Below are positions 39,011 through 50,000 of a stretch of DNA of 64,000 nucleotides, piece by piece. The DNA is from Oryza sativa Japonica Group (taxonomy: Eukaryota; Streptophyta; Magnoliopsida; Poales; Poaceae), in assembly GCF_034140825.1 (NCBI RefSeq), contig NC_089041.1:23573501-23637500 (forward strand). The letters are read 5' to 3'. Made by a program: the position numbers and the translations under genes. A model generated the notes under the pieces. That model did not search any database and was not told the origin of the DNA. It was given only the letters and a program-made list of their open reading frames with translations. Numbering within the stretch: position 1 is the first letter of the stretch; each line of letters opens with the position of its first letter.

Positions 39011-39366
39011 TAGGATAAATTATATCCATATCAGTCTGTCAGAGAAGCTAACACATACTTCAGATACTACATTGCCATATGCAGTACAAGTATAACATAA
39101 AACCAATGGTATCGTTAGGTGACAAAACCTGACTATTATCTTCTAAATATTTACTATCTTCTAGAGAACTTTGACAAGAGATAGACAACGAAGAAGCAAA
39201 ACAGAGCAAAAAGGACCACATGCACAACATGATTCGAGCCCTGTTGGATGATGCTCTTGTTCACTCCAGCCTGAGCTTTTATGAGGGTCATTTGCTGTCC
39301 ACAAAAAGGACAACAAAAATAAGAGAATAACTAGGATTTATATTATTGTTGGAGAAAACATGAAGA
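39011..39366 (-). pseudogene. Partial copy of the Bet1-like gene (last exon, 3'UTR and intron edge)
   Basis: It matches 27545-27927 in the same orientation: the 3'UTR, the whole last exon and about 70 bp of the preceding intron. The exon match is nearly perfect except for a 21-bp in-frame deletion that removes KHNMRRM. The other exons are absent, so it cannot encode the SNARE. Keeping the intron edge shows a DNA duplication. Confidence 0.9.
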
Positions 39367-40180
39367 ATTGGTACTTAAAGCTATAAAAGATTAAACGGAA
39401 CCGGAGTGAGTAATAGTTTATGCTTCAATAAAACTGTTCTTTTTTTCGCGAGGTGCTCAAACTATTCTTGAAGTGCCATACTACTATTCTTATTTGTTTT
39501 TTTGGAACTTTTTAACTTAACACCAGTAATTTGGTATTTTCTTGATTAAGGGCATACATGTCATGGCAGAGTGCTTGTTTGAGATATTTTAGTACTGATT
39601 TAATTATATATTTAGCCACCTATTAAAACACAAGAATTTTATATAAATTTTATAATATTTAAACAATAATTAATGAATTTTTATAGAAAAAATTTTGAAA
39701 AAAATTCTTGCACTGCAAAGGTCTAGCTTGCTCTGAAGACTAGTTTCAATAGAAAGGCAGACGGAGAGGGTTTTCGATGACTCATTAGCTTCTTTAAAAA
39801 GAAAGTGACACCTTGTGTTATACCATGAGAAATATTTTTTAAAAAGAATGTCACTTACTTTTTTATTAAGAAAATCACCATGAGTATAATAAAACTTTGG
39901 TTCAACTCCTTTCCTCCGTAATTAGATTGCAGTACAACGCAATTGCGTTATTGTTTGTGGGCTTTGAGCACTATGAACTGGCCAGCCCAATGCGAAGTCA
40001 TAACCAACCCAGTACAAAATGTCATCCCTCTTGTTTTTATAAGGAGCAAATATGAAGAGCAATTTGCATATCGCTTCTCATGTGAACCCAAACAATGTGT
40101 GGTTTTTCCTCGGCCCATCGCATTCAACACGTAATGGGAAAACATTTTTCGCTTTACTGCTCCAAACAAACATCATCTCA
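39367..40180. other. Unassigned intergenic DNA
   Basis: AT-rich; no gene. 39810-39870 is an AT-rich partial palindrome without clear termini. Confidence 0.3.
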
Positions 40181-40521
40181 GGGGTGTTTAGATCTAGGAG
40201 TGTAAAGTTTTGGCGCGTCACATCGGATATTATATAGGATGTCGTATGGCGTGTTCAGACACTAACAAACAACTAATTACAGAATCCGTCAGTAAACCGC
40301 GAGACAAATTTATTAAGCCTAATTAATCCGTCATTAGCAAATGTTTAATGTAGCACAACATTGTCAAATTATGGAGCAATTAGGCTTAAAAGATTCGTCT
40401 CGCAAATTAGTCGCAATATGTGCAATTAGTTATTTTTTAGCCTATATTTAATACTTCATGTAGGTGTTCAAATATTCGATGTGACATGGTGAAAAATTTT
40501 AGGGTAGGATCTAGACAGGTC
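40181..40521. mobile_element. High-copy grass MITE (GGGTGTTTAGATC-type)
   Basis: Left end GGGGTGTTTAGATCTAGG, right end AGGATCTAGACAGGTC, and the well-known internal words AGCCTAATTAATCCGTCATT, GATTCGTCTCGCAAATTAGT and ATTCGATGTGACA. The family is very abundant in rice; I do not assign a name. Confidence 0.7.
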
Positions 40522-40523
40522 TA

Positions 40524-40764
40524 CTGTGTTTGATACTTGGGGTTGGGAACCCAACTCCACCGCACGGAAAACGGAGCGGTCCATTAGCGTGTGATTAATT
40601 AAGTATTAGTTAATTTTTTTTCAAAAATGGATTAATTTGTTTTTTTAAAGCAACTTTCGTATAGAAACTTTTTGCAAAAAAACACACTATTTAGCAGTTT
40701 GAAAAGCGTGCACGCGAAAAACGAGGGAAAGGGGTTGGGAAACTTGTGGAAAGAACACAGCCTA
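40524..40764. mobile_element. Rice MITE (CTGTGTTT/GGCTGTGTTCTTT ends)
   Basis: Adjacent to the previous element. It has GGGTTGGGAACCCAACTCC, the AAGCAACTTTCGTATAGAAA core and an end AAAGAACACAGCC. Copies of this family also lie within the inverted arms at about 27190-27445 and 29960-30180. Confidence 0.6.
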
Positions 40765-41499
40765 AGTTGAAATTTTAGAAAACTGAGTAGGAGTCCCCAC
40801 CGAACGTGACCTTTTCTCTCCTGTAACTTTCTCCCTCCATTCCCAAATAGATTACCACGGTTACTATCTATATTTAAACTTTGACTATTTATCTTTTTTA
40901 ATATTTTGTAAATATTTATTGAAGTATATAACATTTGTTCATAGTAGTCTAACATTATTAGCGGTCAAAGTTAAATAATGCAGGTATAATTATTTAAAAA
41001 TGGAAATAATATATTTTACCAACAAATCCTCTATTAACAATTGTATCCCACTTAATAGGCTTTACTAATATTTTTAGTGTTAAATAACATTATAAATTGT
41101 CCATATGTGTTTGTCCATGCTAAGAATCTTGATAGATCCGTCACTGCGCCCAACTCCTCAACAACAATTCTCATCCTCCTTTATATTTCTTCTCTTTTCT
41201 CCCATCCGAGTAAACACAACACTTTCATTTTGTTGTAGGAATATAATAACCTTGCATCAATGTACTAATAGTCTAGTATCTTCAGCTACTAATAAGTAAG
41301 GTCCTGTTGGGTGTTTTTTTTTGGGGGTGGGGGGGGTGTTTAAAATTCTGTGAGTAGCTGATTTCAGTTTACTTTTTAGACTATGTAACTATATATTCTT
41401 ATAATTTGAGTGAGTGAGAATACACGCTGTTTGGGAGCTAAAGATTCTAATATGAAACTACTACCATGGCTAAACTCTCCTAACTAGGCGTAAGAAAGT
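40765..41499. other. Intergenic DNA with half-Stowaway-like remnant
   Basis: CTCCCTCCATTCCCAAATAG at about 40832 starts a Stowaway-like end without a clear partner. No gene seen. Confidence 0.35.
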
Positions 41500-41647
41500 A
41501 TCTGTGTATTTGTTAAAAGACATCCTCGATGGATAGTGACAACAAACAGTGGCCAAGTAGACAAGCACTCGTTGACGAAGCAAGCTCTACACACTGCTAC
41601 CTTTTCTCACATACTCCACCCGTATTCCTCAATTCTTGCGGACGATC

Positions 41648-41797
41648 AAGCGTGCGTTTAGTTCACATTAAAATTAAAAGTTTGGTTAAAATTAAAATGA
41701 TGTGATGAAAAAGTTAAAAGTTTATGTGTATAGGAAAATTTTGATGTGATGAAAAAGTTAGAAGTTTAAAGAATTATTTAGAACTAAACACGGTACA
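41648..41797. mobile_element. Rice MITE (GTTTAGTTC-type)
   Basis: GTGCGTTTAGTTCACATT at the left and TTAGAACTAAACACGG at the right, with two GATGTGATGAAAAAGTTA words inside. Same family as the 11-kb and 22.6-kb copies. It interrupts the degenerate promoter duplicate. Confidence 0.75.
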
Positions 41798-42810
41798 ACC
41801 ATACGTTGGATAGACCATTTGAACGCCGTACACACCGAGCACGCATACTCGTAGCGAACACTTCCCCGCTACCTCTCCCGGCTAAAAGACAAGCGAAGGA
41901 ATTGGAAGGAACGTCCCCGTCCTGCCTGCCGTCCCGGCAGCGTGTGTTGGTGGCCACGAAGGGACGACCGGACGAGCCTGCCGATCGAGCTGACGCGCGA
42001 CGCCACTACTCCACCAATAAACAAAATCTCCATCCACACCTGACCCAAGACGGGAGGACCCGCATCAGCCACGCCTTTCGCGCGCGCTAGCCCCCTGTTT
42101 CCTCCGTTTCCTCCTCCGCTTTGCTTTGCTACTATGGGAAAGTAATTTCACTTAAATAATTATCAAAAAAAAATTGAAACAATTTGGTAAGATAGATTAA
42201 TATAAAGTATATCACTCCACAAACATATAAGTTAAAATTTAACTTCTACTAGTTGTAAAATAATAATAAATATATATGCGAATGTACGATATATAGCTAT
42301 TTTCAGTTTAATTTGTTCTGTTTGTTACAACATGTAGAAGTCGAATTTGGTCTTGTGTTTGTGGGGTGCTATATTTCGTATTAATCTATATTGTTAAGTT
42401 TTTTAAAAAATTTTATGACTATTTAAATGATAGGTAAACAACGAGGAAATATCATGTCGTGGAGGAATGAAAATCCATGTCCTACTACTATGCGTGTCTT
42501 CTACCTCCTCTCCTCCTGCCGTGCCTTCCACCTTCGACCTTGCTCTTCCCTGCCCTACTTTACGGCTCTACGGATGTGTTTTGTTTCAATTAGAAATCCG
42601 TGATTCTATACATATTACTAAGGCTATATTAGGGAAGCTTAAAATTTTAAGAATTATGACTGTGTAAGAATTTATTTTCTATATTCTATAACTACAAAAT
42701 CTAAGAATATGGATTGTTTAGGGGGCATGGAGATTTTGGGAGAATCCACCCCTTCGATAGTGAGTTTAGGGGTGGCATTTTTTTCATTTTCTATTAACAC
42801 GCTTTTTGAA

Positions 42811-42928
42811 AAACTAGAATATTAGGGAAGGACCTAATATCAAATAATTAGGAGGGGTGAGGCTTTGAACCCAGGTCGTCTAGCCCACCACCTTGTGGAG
42901 CTAGCCAGAAGACCCCTGGGCATTTCTC
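42811..42928 (-). mobile_element. p-SINE1-like tRNA-derived SINE
   Basis: 118 bp flanked by perfect 18-bp target duplications ATTAACACGCTTTTTGAA (42793-42810 and 42929-42946). On the minus strand it starts GGGGTCTTCTGGCTAGCTC, has a box-B-like GGTTCAAAGCC, and continues ATTATTTGATATTAGGTCC and CCCTAATATTC with a T-rich end, as in rice p-SINE1. It is not a functional tRNA gene. Confidence 0.78.
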
Positions 42929-43280
42929 ATTAACACGCTTTTTGAATTATCAAACGATGTAATGTTTTATACAGAGTTTTCTAAATAGACAAATAAAGTC
43001 ATTTTTCAAGTTTGTGATAATTAATAATCAATTAAATGTCTAATGGCTGTTGGATTGCTTAGCATGGATAGTGCATGGGTCGGTATTAAGGGTGACTTGA
43101 GCAGAGGCTGTAGAGTTTGACCTTTGGAGGGAGTTCCAGTGAATATGGGTCTTTGTAATTTTCTTTTTTGGGGGGATATGGGTGTGTGTGCTGATGTGCT
43201 CAATTTTGAGAAGGTTAGAGATGTTAGAGCAGGCAGGGCGTCCGGCGTGTGCGAAGGTGTGCATGTGGTAATGCAAATAT

Positions 43281-43950
43281 TTGTCTCATAGATGAAAATA
43301 AGTTTAAACGCAAGTTCTACAAGATATCAATGTTCTTATCCATGGACCTTAGTTAAGTCTTTCAGAAAACCATTTTATCCCTAGAATCAATCAAGTATTA
43401 TGTGAGCACTTTCATTCTTTTGCAATGATAGTGAAATAACGAAATATTACACCCGTTATCTATCAAATTTGTGCAGCAAATATTTGAATCAATGATTTGC
43501 GTCAGTGTCTCACACTGTCCAGAAATCTACTGTCACATGTAGGTTTCGTGTAAAAGCCGCTTTCTAAAAGGATTTAGTAAAATATTACTCTTAACCTATG
43601 GCAATACGCTACAATACTATCCGAGACCAACGCGCCGTCGATGCCGCCGCTTCAATGCCGACGGCAGGGTGGGGCGGGGCCATCCGCTACGGCGATCCGC
43701 ACGGCTTGCCGTCTGCTTTGTTGAGAGAGAGGGAGAGAGCAGAGAGCAAGTTGAGGGATGGAGAGAGCAGCGAAAAGAACGAGAGGGAGCAGAGAGACGT
43801 GTTGCCGGCAGGGGTAGGAGAGGAAATTAATATCCGTGGCTTTTTGATTGGGATATCTACTGTGGGATAGAGTACCTTGATCCAGTTGTTTCGGGTTTTG
43901 AAGAACCCACTTAGTTGTGGCCTTAATTGGGAGACGAGTGTCCACGTGAG
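43281..43950. other. Unassigned intergenic DNA
   Basis: Includes a short GC-rich island at 43610-43800 with no recognisable protein. Otherwise AT-rich. Confidence 0.3.
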
Positions 43951-44508
<558 letters not shown>

Positions 44509-44883
44509 CACGTGAGTGCCTTCAGTTAGTGAGGGTACTCTATGGGTGTCTTCCATTGTACATGTCCTAAGAAAATTCATGTGCTTTGCACTTGTGAAAA
44601 TTCATTGTTTAAGAATAGGACAAGACTAACAACTCACTTGTTGACAAAGCAAGCCCTACAGGTCACTACGTACGTTACGTTTCTCCCATCCCACCCCATG
44701 TTCTTGCAGACAGAAGAAAACATGATCACCACACAAAATTATTCGGAAGAAAACACCATCGAGACGCAGCCATGACTTAGTTTATGGAGTACTAATTACT
44801 CGAGACGCATACTAATAGCCGTATAGATAGACTTTTTTTTAATCAAGGCAACTCACGGTCACGGCCACCTCTTCAGCTTTACT

Positions 44884-45118
44884 TCCTCCATCGTAAAAAA
44901 ACTCAACTTATAGAGTTTAAATTTTATTTTAGAAAAACCAACTTCTACTATCTTATCTATCATCAACGTAAAACGAGAAGGTTTTTACTTCAATACCATT
45001 TATCTACATATTAGTCTTATTATGTTTTTTAATAATTAAAAATATTTTAGTTAGTCTTATTCTCTACTAATTCTATTTTGGAATGTTAGAAATGGATTTT
45101 TTCGTGGGATGGAGGGAG
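44884..45118. mobile_element. Stowaway-like MITE in the MFS-transporter promoter
   Basis: TTCCTCCATCGTAAAAAAAC at the left and TTTCGTGGGATGGAGGGAG at the right form imperfect inverted termini, with AT-rich filler between. Confidence 0.5.
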
Positions 45119-47099
45119 CAGAGGAGAACACGAGCCGAGAGCAAAACGTCCCCGTCCCGCCGTCCCGCGTGTTGGCGGCGGCCACGAAAACGGAGGAATT
45201 GACGCGCGCGCGACGCCACTAATAAACTAAACAGAAGGATTAGAATAAATCAAATCTCCGTCGCTCTCGTCTCTCCAAAGTCCAGACTCCATTCCATGGG
45301 ATCGGTGGTGGGGGCCCGCGTCAGCCACGCCTTTCGCTCGCCCAGTCTCCTTCCATTTCCCTCGGTTCCTCCTCTCTCCTCCTCCTCCTCCGTGTTTGCG
45401 TTGCGTCTCCTCCTCCCGCACGGCTCGCTCCCTGCCCACTCCTCCTCCTCTCCTCTCCTCCTCCTGCTGCCGTCCACGCGACACCACCGAGCGTCGCCTT
45501 CGTTCTTCCTCCGCCTTGCCCTTCCCCGTACGTCCTGCTCTTGCGGAGGGAGGTGTTTCGCTCCGGTTCCTCGCCGTAGCAGCAGCAGCGAGGTGAGCAT
45601 GTGCGGCATCTGTTTGACTGGATTGTTCCGGGGTTATTGGATGGGTAGAGTCTGTTGCGGGCTTAAGGCACAGAGGTTGCTCGCCATGGAGTTGGGGCCA
45701 GCCATGGAAGTGCTGCTCTGTGTTGTTTTGGGGTGGGTGTAGCAGAGTTTGGAGGGAGTTCCGACGGGCATGGGGCTCCGCGAAAATTGGGTTTTCTTCA
45801 TTTGGTAAATTTTAACTTTGTTTGGTTACGGTTCGAATGTCAGTTGCTACGTTGGGTGGGGGGAGCAGGCAGAGAGTATGTGTGGGCTCCTGCGTTGTGT
45901 TCGATTAGGATCAATTTTTGGAAGGAAAGGCAGAGAGGAAAGGGGGATCAGGTTGATGTCTCGTAAAGTTAGTGGAAATGCGAATATTTCTTTTGTAGGC
46001 CATTGCATTTTTATCTTTAGCTTTCGGGCACTTGCGATACTCCTCGTTGATGATTCGAGTTGGGACCCAGCGATAACACGTTGATTTGGGTGGCTGTTGA
46101 TGTTGTGTGCAGAGTAGTTGCTTTTACCTCAAATCTGAACTTTTTAGTCAACTGGTATATATGCTACAATAATGCCTTTGGGGATTCTTGATCATATCCA
46201 TATCATCCCAACCTTCTGAAGGTGCTGATCTATTACCATTGTGATTGAAATTTGCTTGCTGTTTTTTTTTTTTAAAAAACTTTACAACAACAAAAGGAAC
46301 CTTCAGTTTATCTCCTTATCTTCTTGTGCCCACCACTTTAGATTGGCATTTGATTCATTTCATGATTCTCATATATGTAAGAACTAATACAACTTGAACT
46401 TTTTTCCTGGAAGTTAGCAAGTACAGTAGTCATATCAATTGCTGCTTTAAGATGGTCCATGTAATGTGTTTTACAGCAGTCAGTAAAAACCAGTCATACA
46501 TCTCTACTATTATAAAAATTGAAGATGTTTTTGCCGGTACTTTGGTACATCATCCGTGTATGAGTCGGTTTTTAAGTTCGTTCGCTTTTGTAAATACAGA
46601 AGGAGCCGTATAGATATCTCTTTAAAAAACTCGCATGCTAACTTGATACGATCAGACTCCTAATTGCAGCTCATGATTAAAATAGTTTTCACCCGTTGCA
46701 ACGCACAGACATTTTTTCTAGTTAAGGAATAAAACTCAAATCCATCTGACATAGCTTGAAGCCTTGTTATAAGCACTACAAAAGCAACTGTTATGCTGCC
46801 AGTCATGACGTACCAACTATCTTCTTATATAACTTCAGTTGATGTTTCTGAATAAAAAGTCTGTCGGTTTGACTTATTACACTCGTTGTAAGCTAAGCAA
46901 CTTCATTTTCAAGCCTCTAAAATAGTGTGCAGGACCGTAGGCATTTTTTATTTTTCAAAACTTTTAACTTTTGGCAAAATGGCATTTTATTATTGTTTTG
47001 TTTATTCAAAGTTGGGATTGAGATTGCTAGTTACATACTGAAATCAACATGTATTCCTTTTTTGTGTAGGTGATACCTTTAGTCTGGCAAACATAAAAT
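45119..47099 (+). promoter_or_regulatory. 5' region, leader exon and leader intron of the MFSD12-like gene
   Basis: A CT-rich leader ends at a good donor (AGCGAG then GTGAGC at 45592/45593). The next acceptor is TTTTTTGTGTAG at 47069, leaving 30 nt of UTR before the ATG. The 1.48-kb leader intron carries a Helitron at 46501-46721. Confidence 0.65.
46501..46721 (+). mobile_element. Short non-autonomous Helitron
   Basis: 221 bp. It begins TCTCTACTATTATAAAAATT and ends with the hairpin-type segment CACCCGTTGCAACGCACAG and terminal CTAG. The insertion lies between A and T, as expected for Helitrons. No Rep/helicase is encoded. Confidence 0.85.
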
Positions 47100-50000
47100 A
47101 TGGTTAAGATAATGGATAATCAGTCATCGATTGAAGAACTGGATGAACCATTAGGGAGAGTTCCAATACTTTCATATGGTTCTGGGCATATGCTAAATGA
47201 CATCACTTCTTCATGTTGGTTTACTTATTTGCTGGTTTTCTTGACAGATATTGGGCTTAGTCCAAGGTATGTGCCTTTGAGGGATAGATTTTGTTGTCCA
47301 TTTGTTCTGTTAATTTTTGTATCATGTTATTTACACATATTTCTAAATCATATTGAATGAAGCCATTAGTGCACTTTTTTTAGTTGTTTTCAAACACTTA
47401 ATCCACTCTGCTTGATGAGGAATTGTACAAAAACATAGGTTCATATTTAAAGTCAGGATGTCCTAAATGTGGTGCAATAGATATTTCACCGGGATATCCT
47501 GCAAATGAATGTAACGATTGGTCATCTTTTTTCGGATGAATTTTTTGCATCATTATTGGTATTGTGCCACTTAAGAGTTAAGACTAGCCACAACTTCATG
47601 ATGTCCAAGCAACTGTTGCGGCTATAGCAAAGTTAGCAACTTTGACTTTTTTTTTTTTGGAAATTATTGGCTCATTTATGATCAAAGACATGCCGTAGAG
47701 ACTGCATACAGTATGGAATTGTTGGACCAGATCATCAGAACATTATACTTGTATTCGTATCTCGAGAAATGTTCTATCAGAGATGCTGAAAGAAATTTTC
47801 TACGAGAAACATTGGAAGTTTGAAAGGATTACGTGCTGCTTCAGGATTCTTTTAGACATTTTACCTTTTATTCACCTTTTCAGTGATGCTGCTGTTGTCA
47901 TGCTTTCTGGTCAATTGGCAGATGGCTTCGCAACAATCTTCGTTGGAGAACTGGTACGACCTAAGAAAGAACATGATTGTTTACTAAAGCATTGTTATAA
48001 AGCTGTGACATCATATTCTCATGGCTTATCTTCTCTTAGACGTTCGCTACTAGTTTTCCTGTGTTTATTGTGTATAGTTCCAAACTAGATATGTAAATTC
48101 TATCTTCTTTTTTTTTTATCCAGATTGATCGCTTTGGACATTTTAAACTGTGGCATGCAGGAGGATCCATTTTAGTAGCAATTTCCTTCTCATCTGTTTT
48201 TGGTAGCTGTTTGCCTTGCAAACTTACGGGAACTATTTCATCTACAATGGAGACTGTTGGATATAGCACATTCGCTGCTATTTTCAATGTTGGCTGGGCA
48301 GTTACTCAGGTCTCTCATATGTAATGCCTCTTCCTTTCATTGTTTATCTCCATTTTCTTTTCTTGTGATTCCTGCATTTGACTTGTGTACATCATCTGCG
48401 TATTTTCTAAGGTCAATGGTGAACTGCATGACATCAAACCCAACAAGTCGGGTTGCATTAGTAAGCTGCCGTAATGCCTTCACAATGGTTAGAACATTAA
48501 TTTAATCTAATTATTCTTAACTCAGGTATTACAAAAGAGCTGAATCTGATGATCCTTTTCTGTGCTCGTGCTAGATCGCAAATCTTAGCCTGTATGGCAT
48601 TGCTTTGTTGATATTTAGTCTACGTCAGTCAGTGAGCGTGATAGTTCAGGTACTCTCTTGTTTTAAGATAATATTTTACTATTTGCCTGATCTTTTGGAT
48701 TTATCTTAAATTTTGGAATCCTATTTCAGTATCGATGGATAGCATATGTGTCCATTGCCCTTGGATCTTGTTTCGTCGTTGTGTTCTTGATTGGAACGGA
48801 AGAGCCAGGGTAAGATAAAAAACACTTGTGGAGTTCATAGTTTAAAGGCCATATAATTTTGATGGTTTTTCTTCCACTAGGTTTTCCTCATTTTTGCAGT
48901 ATTTGAATGACTTTTAATTTTTTAGGTTAAATCAGCATTGCCAGAATAAGAGACTTTCCAGGATTTCATGGACCCACTGGTTCAAGAAAGTATTGTACTA
49001 CCAAGTTGCTCTAGTATACATGTTTACTAGATTGGTTACCAATGTTTCACAGGTATCTATAATCTTTTCCTATTTTTCTTATGGGACTGAAATCTTCTTT
49101 CCTTTGATAAAAATATAATGCATTTTTAGTTCCATGTATATAATGGCCTTGTATCACTTGTTTATTTTCAAGCATATGGTCAGTGGCGAAGGTAAGGGGG
49201 GTGCCAAAGGGTGCCAACACCCCCCTATCCAAACACTACCACCACTACACCCTCATGTATTTTACTCTATATTAAGTTAGCTAAGATAAGTATTTATCTA
49301 ATTTATTTTGTGTAGCTTGAAAGTATTATCAATTTAATTAGTTAGCAAGTCTAAAAATGTTAGCAAGAGACATGATCTACAAAATTAGTTTGTGATTTCT
49401 CATATTTTTCAAAGTAAAATAGATGATACTTATTTGTGAGATTATTTAATAGTTTATATTAAAAGAATTTAGCAATAAAGACTAGTTTTAAATTTCCAAT
49501 GATATTATTAAAGAGCTAAAATTTAAGTTTTTCTTAAAGGACTAGTTTACGCATTGCTTGTTATTGACGGTGACTATTCTTAAAGGACTAGTTATTCGGT
49601 CTCATGGTTTATCTTCACCCCACACCCCCCTAATCTCAAATCCTGGCTTCGTCCCTGCATATGGTTATTCTGTATGACAAAGGATATCTCGTAGAGATTA
49701 ATGTATTGTACTCCAAAATAGTTTACCTTGTTAACTGTGTTCCATGGACCATGGCATGGTGGAACATAGTAAATTCTTTTGCATGTAATTCCAAATTCAC
49801 GCATAGGTTATTATGCAGCAAAAACTTTGTATGTTTTGGGATGAAATATTGACTAGTTCATGCTTAAATATGGTGGTGGATATTATATATGAACTTTATA
49901 TATTTCTTTTTTTCCTAGATTCTTTTTTCTGTGAAATTCTCTACTAACATACTAATTTTGAGACATACTATAGAAGCACATTCTCACGATGCATTAGCAT

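Larger units (their letters stand above)
41500..43280 (+). repeat. Degenerate duplicate of the MFS-transporter promoter/5'-leader region
   Basis: Ordered, diverged matches exist to about 44590-45800. They are GTTGACGAAGCAAGCTCTAC with TTCTTGCGGAC, then ACGTCCCCGTCCTG with GCGCGACGCCACTA and CGCATCAGCCACGCCTTTCG, then a CT-rich leader piece, then TTTGGAGGGAGTTCC. Insertions (a MITE and a SINE) have stretched it. It has no downstream coding exons. Confidence 0.6.

Noticed and set aside
42811-42928. Possible tRNA gene (box A and box B-like sequence)
   Set aside because: Cannot fold as a complete tRNA; structure and target duplications identify a SINE.
45296-45742. 148-residue Ser/Leu-rich ORF before the transporter
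   Set aside because: It covers the CT-rich leader and crosses the strong donor at 45593; best explained as 5'UTR.
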